DNA of 64,000 nucleotides from Macrotrachela quadricornifera (lineage: Eukaryota; Rotifera; Eurotatoria; Philodinida; Philodinidae), in the NCBI GenBank assembly GCA_022393335.1, contig JAJEKB010019049.1:68850-132849 (forward strand). The letters run 5' to 3'. The notes under the pieces are model-generated. The model had not been told where the DNA came from, searched no databases, and saw only the letters and a program-made list of their open reading frames with translations. Both the position numbers and the translations under genes were made by a program. Every line of letters starts with the position of its first letter. Within the stretch, counting starts at the first letter, position 1. Positions 1-12,307 of this stretch are shown here, one piece after another.

Positions 1-577
1 TAAGATAAGCAATGTAAATTCCTTTTTAAAACTTTTTTCAGTAGAGTCCTAAATACTCTCTAACTTTCTATATTCATCGTTGCTGTCTTCCTACATCAAA
101 ATAGTCATTTTCCATAGGCCTCTCTAATTTATTAATTACAGAGCATTTAGGGATGCACCGGTGGCGGAGATAAACCATTGCACCGTCCACCGGTGCACCG
201 TATATGCACCGCTCCAGATATAGTGCGATAAGTGTGACAGCCCACAAATAGTTGTTTCAAAAAGATGAAATTATTAGGCGTGCAACTCTGAGTTTGATGA
301 TGACAATAATAATCATACAAAAGTACAGCAATGGCTTGTCTTTTCATAGAACTAACATGTGATAATATAAAGGCGCTTGAAAACTCAAAAACGCTCTTAC
401 AATTATACTTTGTTAAGACCCCTCCTCAGAAACGAGCTCTGTTATTTTTTCATCCGATTTCAACCAAAATTTCAGAGGATGTTAGTCTTGGCTGGAGGAG
501 ACTGTGGTTAAAATATCTCCTTAAATCTCTGAGAAACCAATGAGTTACAGTCGATTTATTGGTCAAAAGTACACTCC

Positions 578-893
578 ACGCGGGCAAGTTTTCTCTATAA
601 AGATATTGGCTAAGCATGTCGGCGTCGCATTTAAGTTGTATAGTGCCATTAGAGCGAGATCCTCACGATCTCCGATTTTTAAATTTCTCTTTGTTTGATT
701 TTGAAAAATACTTTTTCGAAAAATGTTCCAAATCAAAGTGTCAATAAAAATGAAATATCTAAGTTTTTTATTTAAACGAAAGAGAAATTTAAAAATCGAA
801 GATCGTGAGGATCTGGCCCTAGGGGCACTCTACAAGTTAAATGCGACGCCGACATGCTCAGTCAATATCCTTATGGAGAAAACCTTGCCCACG
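578..893. repeat. nested foldback (long inverted repeat)
   Basis: The arm at about 578-715 reappears as its imperfect reverse complement at about 770-893, with a short AT-rich loop. The outer ends read ACGCGGGCAAGGTTTT-like. It lies inside the hAT-like element and has no coding potential. Confidence 0.75.
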
Positions 894-1784
894 TAACCGG
901 TATGGTCGAAAAAATTGGTTTGAGAAAATCGCTAAACAAAATCTTTTAGTGTATTTCAATTCCATCGATGTATTCTACCACTGGTCACAGCTGGAGAGCT
1001 GAAACTTTCAGAACTAAAAGATATTGATTAATACTATGTGTCATAAAAATTTCAGCTCTATTGGTCAAACAAAAATATGAAAAGTATCATTAACACTGTA
1101 TTCTCAGTATCCCTCAGTAGCACATCCTCAGAAAATAAGTTGTCAGAAAAAAAGACCAACATACACATTTTGGCAAAATAAATCATGCCAGCTTGTAGTT
1201 CATCACATGGGCTACCAGAATACGTATAAATCTCAAAATCGATTTTTTCCTCAAAAAATTGACTTTTCTGAGGGGGGGGGGGTCCTTAATCGAAAAACTG
1301 CTCAACCCAGAAAACAGCAAATTGTCACTCGCTTACGAAATTGATAACCGTGGGACATTTTATGAGGTCTTTTGTAGAGCACCCTTAGTAACCTCAGATT
1401 GGCCCGGACAACCTTGTGTTCTGCCCTTATCGTCATGGAGAATACACGCCTCGAAATCTGATTGACTGAAACTCGTTTGTATCAGCCAATTGGATAGCAG
1501 GAAACTGCAACTTGCTTATTTTATGGATGACTGTACGAGATTCTATGAGGACTTTTGTAGAATACCTATGACAACCTCAAGTTGACCCTCGGAACGCTAT
1601 GATGCGTCCTCATCTTCATAAAGAATAAATGCCTCGAAACCTGATTGGCTGAAACTTTTTTGTGACTAACTATTCCCGAAATTCCTGGCATCAGAAACGG
1701 TCGAGCTCGGCAATGACCGAGCCGGAAAAACTTGGGCTTGGTGCATGCCTAAGCACTCCCACAATGCAGTACTTAAAAATCGAA

Positions 1785-2150
1785 GGGTACTCCTTTAATA
1801 TAGCAGTTGAGGACCTAAGAGTACCCCTATAGTATAGTTCTAGAGAACCTAAGGATACTCCTATAGTATAGTTCTAGAGAACCTAAGGGTACCCCTAAAG
1901 TATAGCAGCTGAGGACCCTAATGTATCTTGTTAGTATAGGGCTTGAGGACCTGAGTCTACCTCCATAATATAGTAATTGAAGACTCAAGGGCATCCTGTA
2001 ATAGAGCACTTGAGGACCTGACAGTGCCCCTATACTATAGCATTTGTGGATCCAAGGTTATTCTTATAGTATAGCAGTTGAGGACCTAAGAGTTCTCTTA
2101 TAGTGTTGTACTTGAAGACCCAAGGATATCCTTATTGTATAGTACTTCAA
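1785..2150. repeat. 34-bp tandem repeat array, about 11 units
   Basis: Units of the form GTACCCCTATAGTATAG plus a half like TTGAGGACCTAAG recur every 34 bp (unit starts at 1787, 1821, 1855, 1889, 1923 and on), diverging towards the right. The array is flanked by two direct copies of a GACCGAGCC...GGTGCATGC(C/T)TA motif (about 1715-1752 and 2178-2212). There are no unique spacers, so it is a minisatellite and not a CRISPR array. Confidence 0.8.
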
Positions 2151-2479
2151 TTTCCAGGAATCCTGACACCGAGAATAACCGAGCCTGGAAAGCTCGGGGT
2201 CGGTGCATGCTTAGTTATTATTTAAATTTATATTACTTGTCTTGATTTATAAGAAAATCTTTTTAATTCATTAATGCAATCTATCGAACTTTGTTCTGTT
2301 ACTTCAACTCAAAAAGCTAAGCTTGAAAAAAATCGATTATGAGTTGCTTCACATTATAGCGTAATTAACTAAAAATTGACCGGTGCACCGCTGCCACCGT
2401 TTCATCGTACTACGGTGCACCACCCATCAGTCTCGTCGTACCACCGGTAGTGTGGTGAACCGCCACCGGTGCATCCCTA

Positions 2480-4494
2480 CTAATTTATATGTGTTCTAGT
2501 TTCGGTTATTTATGACTACCATTGACATTCAGCTTTAAGTTTGTCACTAGTCTAACAGTATTTGAAATAAAATATACTTACGTGATAAAAGATTTCGAGT
2601 GTACGAGTTGTTTTTTTGTGTACTTGCAAGCAATTTTGCTGCGTATATATCGTCAACAAAATCAGTGGGTTTTTTTCAACATACGTTTTTTTTGTATGAT
2701 TAATGAAGCATGACATTATCATTAATGAGACAGTTTGTTCCATGTATGTCTTCGTCCTTACGTGTATATCGTCATTACAGTCCTCTTCGTCTTTTTTTTG
2801 CTTTTCGTTACGTTTCATGTTTTTTATGATGAAAAAATATTCACTAATATTTGCATACGTATGTGTATTGCATAGTAATTTCACACTTTTCTCATATGAA
2901 AACAAAATTATACTTTTTTTGAAATTATACATGATAAATAGTAGCAATATATTGTTCCATATTCGTCTGATTCACCACAATGAATCGTCCTATTGACTAC
3001 ACAAAAACATTTTGCTCAGAAAAATGGATCAATAGAATTTTATTTTGTAATTTAACGATAGATGTTCGTTTTGAAGAACTGTACCAAGGCAAATACAAAA
3101 TTACGTATGATATGGGTCGAAGTCATAGTTGAAAGCAGACTGATCCTGTTCGGTAACGGCTTTAAAACGGACCGGTCTTTATCGGCTTTTAAAGATTTTT
3201 TGGATACCAACGCTTGTTTATCTGCTCATTTTTAACGATTACTATGCTATCATTAGTTCAGAGATGTGATCCCGAAAGTTTCTCATAGAAAAAACTTCAA
3301 TTTTTTGCATCGACTTTCATGGAGCTTTCCTTTTAAACTTATAAGGCTCTTATACCACTCTTACGTGGCTATTGTAACATCAAAACAGTTAGTGTGATCT
3401 CTAATCAGATGCTAGTGACAGGAGTTTCGTAGCATAGTTTTACAAGCCTTTTGTATTGAGATCAACATTTTATTAGAAAATATGACAAGACAAGTTCAAA
3501 AGCACAGAGGGAGAATTAGAAGATGAATACAAGCATGTTTTAACCTTCAATTTTCTAAATTTATTTCCTAATATTGACCAAAATTAACACCGGCCAAGAA
3601 AAATATAGAAGAGAAGAATGAACGGGCCAAAAATCAAAATAACATAGAAATAATGGTACACAACTGAATTTCTTGACTTTAAGTCAATAGCGACAGCAAG
3701 AAGTAATTGTACAATCACGTAGACAATATTGAAAGAGTCAATGTTTAGGAGTGACCGTGTTGCAGATGATTAATATATAGAACAATGTCACGTATTTAGA
3801 GCATTCATGTACATTATAGTTGGCGCAAATGGACGACATTTGCTGACTTCACAGATACTTCCATGCAAGAGTATACATTACTAATTTTCTGGTTTTTTCG
3901 TAGAGTATTAATCTTTCAATCTATTTGTGAATGCAGTAGAACTTAGTTACGAGAGGCCTATAGAATTCTTAACAACAGGACTTTTATATTACGAAAGCCT
4001 CACAAATTTTTCTTAACGAGTTGGCACACTCCGATCCGAAATCTCAGCTGTAAATGTTGGACAATACATTCTCATTTTATGATTATTTATGACGTACCAA
4101 CAGTTTTGATCATGGTATTACTGGAATATATAATGAGCTTCGAGAAACTTTTTGCATTTTTCTATGCTATTTTATCATACTTTAACTAATATGATGATAA
4201 TAATAATACATTTTGGATAAAACTTTTTTCGTTATGATTTCTGTGTAATCATAGTACTAGATCACAACCAGTTGAAGCAGGTTGGTGTTCAATTGATCAA
4301 AGCATCATGTGAATGACCAAAATATACTATAAGACGCAGCGTCAAAATCTCTACAATTTATATAGATCACTTATTTTGTGGTTAAATTTCTTTATTACGA
4401 AAATGCACTAAGTTTTGAGAGAGCAAAGTTTCGTCACTGCAAAAATTGGTTACACAGAATCTCCTTTTTTTTAAAACTATTATAATAAGTTTTA
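2480..4494. other. intergenic, no gene recognised
   Basis: AT-rich sequence with only short unrelated reading frames. The longest, 131 codons on the minus strand at 2552-2947, has no recognisable motif and overlaps another open frame on the plus strand. Nothing here is supported as a gene. Confidence 0.5.
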
Positions 4495-5113
4495 CTAACG
4501 AGGGAACCATCCCAACTGGTTAATCGCTTTTAACCTCAGTCTCTATGCATAAGGTAGACCCCAATGAGGTATGAAAAACCCCCAAAGGACAAATCCCCAT
4601 AGGGGTTCTTCTTGGAGTTATAGGCATTTTACTGAAATTTTACTGTGGAGTATGGTATATAGTAAAAACTCGAAGTATTGTATTTTAATCTAAAACTTTA
4701 CCCATAGAGTGGTCTACTAATGGGTAGAATATCCTGAAAATTTCAGCTCTAAAGAACGTTTTCTTCATAACGTATTCTGCCGGCTAAAACTCACTCAATT
4801 TCCAAAATATTTCTTGGCTTTTTTAGACTTTAATACGTTATGAAGAAAACGTTCTTTAGAGCTGAAATTTTCAGGATATTCTACCCATTAGTAGACCACT
4901 CTATGGGTAAAGTTTTAGATTAAAATACAATACTTCGAGTTTTTACTATATACCATACTCCACAGTAAAATTTCAGTAAAATGCCTATAACTCCAAGAAG
5001 AACCCCTATGGGGATTTGTCCTTTGGGAGTTTTTCATACCTCATTGGGGTCTACCTTATGCATAGAGACTGAGGTTAAAAGTGATTAACCAGTTGGGATG
5101 GTTCCCTCGTAAG
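4495..5113. mobile_element. foldback MITE, CTTACGAGGGAAC family, copy 1
   Basis: Nearly perfect palindromic element: an arm of about 280 bp (4498-4790) is repeated inverted at about 4825-5110 around a loop of some 50 bp. The ends read CTAACGAGGGAACC (left) and CTTACGAGGGAACC (right, reverse complement). A 144-bp relative with the same ends sits at 10708-10851. There is no coding capacity. Arm identity is high, so insertion or arm homogenisation is recent. Confidence 0.85.
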
Positions 5114-5584
5114 AAGATTGTTGAGATAAGTTAAAAAAAAAGAGAAAACTGCAGCAAATATTATGATTTTCATTTCATGCAGAAAAATAAAAAGACTCGA
5201 GCTCTTGTATACGATTCATGTACACATCGTCAGGAGTTATACGAAGTTATAAAGACTAATTACATGAGCAAATCTATAATATTTTCTATCAGGTGTATTT
5301 GTTGATGTTAAAGGTTCACCCTTTTTCAGTCACCAAGCACAACAACAGGATATATTGTACAATAACACATGTACTTGTTATGTATTCTGCAGATATAAGC
5401 AATTGATGATGAACATAAATATAAATGTAGTAGAGAGATCGTTTACTAATTAATATGAGTTTTTTCCAATAAGCACATAGTTTTTGACGGGTCTGGTTCA
5501 CTTGGCCGACAAAAATTTATTATTAAGATATAAAAGATAATTTATTTTTTTTACAAAATTCTTTTTTTTCTTAGGTTTTTCAAA

Positions 5585-7000
5585 CACTGTTAATAAAGAT
5601 TACAAATATTTTTAGTGAAAGATTATGGGTAATGCTCTGAAGAAAATCGATAGTTGATCTATTACCGCGATCAGCAATGACATTTTGAATTCTGAATTCT
5701 CTGTTTTCATCTTCGTTGCGCTTCTTTGGAGCTGCTTCTCCACGCATTGATTTTTCAATTTCCATTTCAACTTCGTTGTTCTTTTTGAATCTGTTTACTC
5801 ATATTGAAAATACTCACATGAGATCAAGCAATTAATATTTCCTAGCATCTATGCCAGGCTTCAACCCTGTTTTGAATTCTTGAAAATGCGAATTCCATGT
5901 TTTCGAAGACAGACCATATTTTTGGTAGAAATAATGGATTATGTCTTTGAATTGTGCCATTTTTTTTAATGTTCTTTTGATTCTTTCATGTACATAGTTA
6001 TTTTCAAACCAATGAACTATCGGTTCAGCATTGGAAGGTAGCAAAGCTTTCACTTCGTCGAAAGCATCAGAAGTTTCTAAAGGACTTAAAAAAGCTAAAA
6101 CTGGAATATGTCTGATAAAAAGATTAAATTTTTCGTCAGTCCTGTATCTTGAACTTGTCTGTATACGGCTTGCCCTAAATGAAAATAACAGCCTTTCCTT
6201 TGAACACTTGAAAATTCTGATTATACTGTATTGATTGAACCATTTTCAAAATCAGTTAACACAAAATCTAGTTTTAATTCCAATCCATGTTCTTCTGCCG
6301 CTTCATTGAATTCCTGAAATAATCTTTGATATAATTCTTCCCTTTTCATAGTTATCAATGCGTAAACCAGTGGAACAGTTTTAAATGTTCGATCCATAAT
6401 CCAAAATTTCGCTTCCTGCAGCCATTTAAGATTTTCACTTGTTGTGAAAAGCAAAATTCTTTGAGTTCCATCGGTAATATCTTTTGCAAAATGCATTGTA
6501 CTGTGTGTAGTACAATATGCATCTAGTAATTTAAAATCATCCAAAGTTTTTGGTTCAACTTTTTCTTCACAAACACGTCTTGCTCTTTTAATTTGTTGTG
6601 ATGCAGCATCTTTTCCTGGTAAACATGGTTGGATATAACGTGGTGTTGTAGCAATAGTATTATTAATAATTCGTGCAGGTTGGTCGTTGCTAATTTGACC
6701 TAATTCCTTCATTTGCATGCAGGCTTTCAAAACTTCAGGTTTGCTTGCTTGCTTGTGGTGCATGATTGTATTGCTGAACATAAAACTTGTGAATCTTATG
6801 TTGTTCTCCAATACAAATTGTAGTGGCACTTGCAGTACATTTTGTTTCCTTTTGTGATTTGCGTTCACAAACCCAATAATACAAATCATCACGGTTTTTG
6901 TCTTTGACGTACAGAAATTCGTCAATATTTATTTTGGTCTTGCCTTTGGTTGACCTAATTACTTCAGCATAACTGCTTGTACAAGTGTCACTGTTTTAAC
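5585..7000 (-). pseudogene. FLYWCH-MULE transposase relic
   Basis: Reading down the minus strand, the pieces match an animal FLYWCH zinc-finger/MULE transposase in order. First comes a FLYWCH-like segment (about 6990-6770; LYYWVCERK, then a Cys and a late His). Next is the RNase H-like core with WIMDRTFKTVP and FVLTDFENG (6720-6225), then GCYFHLGQAVYRQVQ (about 6200-6130). After that come LLPSNAEPIVHWFENNY (6045-5995) and a C-terminal IERS/RGEAAPK and ITHNLS segment (5760-5590). The frame changes at least three times: near 6760 (an extra AAGC in a CAAGCAAGCAAGC run), near 6130 and near 6090. Stops also interrupt it. It is dead. No terminal repeats were identified with confidence. Confidence 0.8.
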
Positions 7001-7318
7001 TTGAAGCCATGTATAAATTTTAACTTATTGTGAGATGTTTATCTCTCTATCTACCTATGAGTTAGATGTTCGCTTGCCTGATCTTCCTCTCTCTCTGTAT
7101 TCCGAAAAACAACCGATATATATGTGAACGAACATGGAAGAAACCAATCGTTATAGGGACAATTCCTATATATCACAAAAGAGATCAAAACATACCTAGA
7201 CTATATCATGAATACAGAAAGGGGAAGTAATGTTCATCGACTGTCGATATAATTGCTCATAGATTTGAACGGGGATTCAATGTTTGGTTGCGTGTAACAG
7301 AATAACTTGGTTATAGTG

Positions 7319-8040
7319 CTCATCTAGTAACTATAGTTGGAAGAGTTGCGAAAAAGATCATAAAGATCAACGCGTGTTTATGATTTAAATTAATCCACCA
7401 GCACTGGTTAAAAATGACGATCATTGTTTAATTATTTGTTTTGACTGGATTGTTATTCAATGTTGTATCAACAGTTAGGTGCTTCGTCAATAATTTAGAA
7501 TTTTACAATTGACCTTGAACACAACATTATGATAAACAGAAATCATATTCTTTAAATAATTTCATAGGATTCTTTGTTTGAGTTTAAACTGCCTTTCTAT
7601 ACGCATTTTTTGCATGCATATCAATATCGATGCCCAATCCTGAGAAAAATACTACTCAAATACGAAAACTCTTTCAATCCGGTATCATAAACTGTTATGT
7701 ATATGACCGTTTGGCTGCTACTCTTTTACATAAAAGGTTTTCATGTTTTATCGTGAATTACGATGCGAATTTTGTTAATTAATATATTTAAGCGCTGTTT
7801 CTATTCAAAAAAATTTGGTCACATTATTCAAAGAATATGATTTTTATTTATTATAATTTTATGTTCACATTCACTTATAAAATTCTAATTTATTGATAAA
7901 GGCACCTAGGTGTTGATGCAACGTTGAACAACAATCCAATCAAAATAAATAATTAAACAATGATTGTCATTCTTAATCAATAATGGTCTATAAATTTAAA
8001 TTATAGTGACTAGATGATTGTTACAGTCTTCCCCATGTTT
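7319..8040. repeat. diverged foldback element
   Basis: A left arm at about 7319-7585 is the imperfect reverse complement of about 7803-8020. Good anchors are TGTTTAATTATTTGTTTTGA near 7423 against TCAAAATAAATAATTAAACA near 7939, and AATCATATTCTTTAAATAAT against ATTATTCAAAGAATATGATT. There is no coding content. It is more decayed than the element at 4495. Confidence 0.7.
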
Positions 8041-8389
8041 ATTCGAACTATAGTTTCGAATAGTCATTTTGACCGCGTGACGAACAGACAGACACAGGTG
8101 AATTTGGTTTTCTAGATCCTATCCTTTCAGACTAGGGAATAAAAATTTCAGCTCAATCGGACTTACCATCTTTGAAATCCGAAAATCGTCAAAAAAAGCG
8201 AGAGTACCCTTAATTATAATTAAATAGAATATACAATCGAATAGAATATTTGTAGATAGTTTTATACTTTTAATTAGATCATTTGTTAATATTATTTTAT
8301 TTTTAAACAAAAAAAAAAGAATATGAAAATTTGTTAGATCGAAAATGTTCAACAAAAATATATTTATCACAGATTTTGTTTTTGTTTTT

Positions 8390-11300
8390 CTAACTATCAT
8401 AATCTGTATTTTTTCGAAATCGATCTGTAGTATTTGATCCACCTTTTGATGTAAAAAAATCATCATCTTCATAACGAGATCGAGAATTATTACTTCCACT
8501 ATAATTATTTCTTTTAGATGATTTTGAATAATTGTCATCATCATCATCATCGTCTTCATATTTTGATCGTATTGTTGTTTTCATTGATGACGATGGATAA
8601 TCATCATCTTCAAATTTTGAATGAGTTGTTATTTTTGAAGATGAATATTTATAATCATCATCATTATATTTTGAACTTGTTATTGGTTTTGATGATGACC
8701 AACGATGAGTATCTTCTTCATCATCATCATCATTATAACGTGAACGAGTTGGTGATTTTGATGTTGGATAAGTATTATTGTATGTAGAATGTGTTGTTGA
8801 TTTGGATGTTGCATAATCATCATTATTAAATTTTGAGTGAATATCTTTTCTTGAATATGATGTTGAATAATCATCATCATTAAATTTAGATTGATTCGAT
8901 GATTTTGATAATGTTCCTCGATATTCACTATTGAGATTCAAACGATCGGACGATCGATGATAATTATTGTTATCGTTATAATCATAAGGTTTAGTTGATT
9001 TAGTTGTTGTTGATCTTTTTAAATAATCATTTTCATCATCATCATTATCATCATCATTACGATTATATGTTTTCTTTGGTGTTGTAATTATACGACGATT
9101 ATTTGTAGTAGTATAATCATCATCATCATCATCGTCATTATTATAAATACTTGATGTTGGTTTTTTAGTAGTTGAAGAAAATCTATTTGTTGAGTTATCA
9201 AATCTACTTGTGGACTAGAAAGAAAAAAGTTCGTTGTTTTTCTTATTATTGTTAAAAAATTTACTGTTGTTTTTTGTTGTCGGCTAAAATCTTCATCGTT
9301 ATCACTACCATAGTCTCGTTTTGATATTGAACCATTCGTATAGGATTTAGTATCATGTACGAGAGGACTTATATCACGTTTTCTTGTATCATTTGTAATC
9401 GATGGTTTAGTATAAAGTCTTGGTAATACATCATCACTTTTTGTTTTTTTAAGTGTTGATGATGATGTCCAAGGAGTTTCTTCGGGAAATGTTTCAAATG
9501 TTGATCGAAATGCTTGTGGTTCATTATTATTTAATCTTTTTATTGATGTATCATTACTGTTAGTATTACCTAATGCTTTTTTTTTCTTAAGAAAATCATT
9601 TGTTGAAGGTGAATAAATATGTTTATGAGTATCATCATCATCATCATTGTCACTATATATGTTTGTTTTACTTCTATTTGTATTAATACTTGGAAGTTTT
9701 TCAGACGTTATTTTCGAACGATAATCTGTATTTTTAGTTGTATAATTAGTATTTTTTTCTTTTGAATATTTATTATCACTTATATTTTCATCACTTTCTG
9801 ATCGATTAAATTTACTATTAATTCGAGTATTATTTTCTTTTTTAATAAGTGAATTTAATTCTGTATAATTATCTTCAATTGTTCGAATTAACCATACAAA
9901 ACCTTTTCTAATTGATTCATCTACCCTATTTTTTTGTGCTTGAGGTAATGCAGTACATAATTCCTTAATAAAAGTGTAGAAATATATTACTTTAAAAATA
10001 AAAATATGATATTTTTCTAGGCAAGCAACTTAGTTATCATCTCATACTGGGCAGCCGAATGTAGATTAGATAGACAATTAAACGTATATTACTTCGGCTA
10101 ATAGATTAGTTAATGGTGTTAAAAGTTTTTTTCTGTAAGGCTTATATAAAACGGAAGATCAGCTAATCAAACATTAGCCTAGAAATAGCGATTCTTAATA
10201 TACAATACGCTAGTTTTTTTTAAAGAATTCATCAGTGTTCAATAACTGGGATGTGACAAGAAACAGTACATATGTTCATTTTGTATGATACCTGGTACCG
10301 GTAAATTAAAAATAGTGCTTGATTATTATTGCTCATTCTTAAAACATTTTTTCAATAATTTTTCGAACGATTATACTAATAAAATGAGTGTCCACTACAC
10401 ACTAGGTCTAAACTCATTTAAATTTTCTAGTTGCTCTCTATTAGCATCAATATTTCTAGCATATCTATGAAAATCCTTTTTAAAATGAATGAAAAAAAAA
10501 TGATATCTTTAGAATTAGTACACAAAATTTTACTAAATGATATTTAATTTGTTAGTTTTTTAAACAAAATTTTAGGATAATTATTTCTATGAAAAAAATA
10601 CGATTTTCACAGAAAACTAATAATGTGTAAATATTTTATAGAAATTACTCATTGTACATCTGACATAATAATCGATTCATACAGTAACCATCTGGCTTAG
10701 TAATTCACTTACGAGGAAACCTATCCAACTGACGGAAAGCTTTTGAGTCAAGACATAGTACATTTTATAGATCTTAATGAGTTATGTTTATGGTGATGCA
10801 CTGAGTCTCAACTCAAAAATACTCCGGCAGTTGGATAGATTCCCTCGTAAGGTGGTAATGATCTAATTATTTTAATTAACATCTATCCACAAGAACAGTT
10901 ATTTTCGATTATGAATGCAAATTAGCAAAATTCACCTTTGGTAATAATAGATTAATTCTATTATATAACTTACAATTTTATATTTTGTCTTTAATCTTTC
11001 AATATCGAGTTTACGTTTTAAATCATTTTCATTATTAATTGCACCTTTTTGATCTTGTTTATTTGCTAGACTAAATTTAAACAAAAACAAAATCAATCAA
11101 ATTGTTTTATATATATATATAACTTACATTAGAATTGGTTTATCCCGAATTTTATCATTTTCTAATAAATCTTCTAAGGTTTCTTGATTTTCATTCAAAC
11201 GATTTTTTTCACTTGCATCAATTACAAAGATTAAACCATGTATTTGATCATAATATTGTGACCATGATTGTTGACGAAATTTTCTTTTTCCACTTAAATC

Positions 11301-11872
11301 AATTACTTGTATACGTTGCTGATTTTTATTTTTTTCAGGAAATGGATGTGTTACCATACTGGTATTAGAACTCATTGTTGGTAAAACATGATCAGTTGGA
11401 ACTATATTATTAAAAATAATGTCAAGAGAACAAATATATATATATAGATGAATGTTACCTCCTTCAATTGCTTTAACTGTTGATGTTTTACCTAAAAATG
11501 AATTAAATATGAATAAAATGAATAAATATATAACAATAATTTTCTTACCGGCATCATCAAGACCGAATACACCGATCGTAATATTTCTAAATAAAATCAT
11601 ATGTAAAATCTAATTGAGTTGAAAGATAGAATTTGAATATATAAAAAAAAATTAAAGAAATTAATTTTCTACTTAACAATTGATCTCTAGTTAAATCTTT
11701 AAATTCGATAAACTACAAAAAATAATTTCTCCAATGAACTCGATTGACTAAGATGATTTTGAATTTTTTATAGAAATTTTCTTTATTAATTAATTATATT
11801 AACTTACTTATTAACTTCTTTTTGTTGATTTTGTGGAGATGATTTTGAATTTTTACATGAGGCAGCGCCCAT
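8390..11872 (-). CDS. ARL13B: ARL13B-like small GTPase with long acidic tail
   Basis: Seven exons: 11808-11872, 11549-11586, 11459-11491, 11128-11401, 10974-11070, 9265-9963 and 8390-9214. Every phase closes, giving 676 residues (human ARL13B is 428). The first exon encodes MGAASCKN, a myristoylation/palmitoylation-type start like other ciliary ARF-like proteins. The G domain shows GLDDAGKT (G1), VIDLSGKRKFR (G3 region), HGLIFVIDAS and LANKQD (G4). It is followed by ELCTALP and the SIRKGFVWLI helix that ends this family's G domain. From about residue 245 the protein is low-complexity, with repeated K/RY(N/E)DDDD and SSSK blocks and no proline-rich tail. ARL13B acts at the ciliary membrane as exchange factor for ARL3; a role in the ciliated corona is inferred. 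Intron 5 (9964-10973, 1,010 bp) is unusually long and contains a MITE. Confidence 0.85.
10708..10851. mobile_element. short MITE, CTTACGAGGGAAC family, copy 2
   Basis: A 144-bp element with perfect 9-bp ends CTTACGAGG...CCTCGTAAG. The inverted match continues inward for about 25 bp (ACCTATCCAACTG against CAGTTGGATAGAT). The end sequence matches the 619-bp foldback at 4495-5113, so both belong to one family. It sits inside intron 5 of the ARL13B-like gene. Confidence 0.85.
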
Positions 11873-12307
11873 AATTTGTCTTTATTTCATCGTATGACAC
11901 CTATTTATTTACCTAAATCATTAAAGAAAAGAGAAAAGATTAACAGGATAAATCAGGCGACCATGTACAGATGTAATGCATTCTTACGCATTTTTTTCTT
12001 TTTTTGATATAGAAAAGAAGTTGACAACAGAACACCATCCAAATGTTCCATTCCATGACAACAACAACAACCTTAAAAAATGTCTTTCCCTAAGGAGAGG
12101 TCACTAAGAGACAAGAAATCCCTGAATAATATTCAAAAATTACAAATGTAATTTAAGATAGTTTAACAAATATTATGATTTCGTATTTGATTAACAAACT
12201 TTCGCAAGTATATATGTCAGTTTAATAGAAAAAAAAATCATGAATATAATTCATTTATTTAATCATTATGTATATAAAAATCAAAACACCGAGATGAATT
12301 TATTTAT
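11873..12307. other. spacer between MORN and ARL13B-like genes
   Basis: 435 bp between two co-oriented genes; expected to contain the 3' end of the MORN gene and the promoter of the ARL13B-like gene. No further feature is recognisable. Confidence 0.4.

Larger units (their letters stand above)
148..2479. mobile_element. hAT-like non-autonomous DNA transposon, 2.3 kb
   Basis: The two ends are a 20-bp inverted repeat starting TAGGGATGCACCGGTGGCGG (148-167, and its reverse complement ending at 2479). Subterminal CCGGTGCACCG motifs occur inside both ends (about 193-216 and 2380-2400). The TAGGG start is typical of hAT elements. No transposase reading frame is visible, so the element is non-autonomous. 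An 8-bp target duplication is not clean: CTAATTTA follows the right end and occurs at 124-131, 16 bp outside the left repeat. Inside are a foldback (578-893) and a 34-bp tandem array (1785-2150). Confidence 0.7.

Noticed and set aside
1785..2150. Possible CRISPR array
   Set aside because: The 34-bp units are contiguous and diverge gradually with no unique spacers; the context is a eukaryotic transposon.
2552..2947. 131-codon minus-strand reading frame as a gene
   Set aside because: Opposite-strand open frame over the same bases, no motif, no splice context; composition explains it.
8119..8930. Met/His-rich reading frames on both strands
   Set aside because: They are shadow frames of the GAT/AAT-rich coding repeat of the ARL13B tail.
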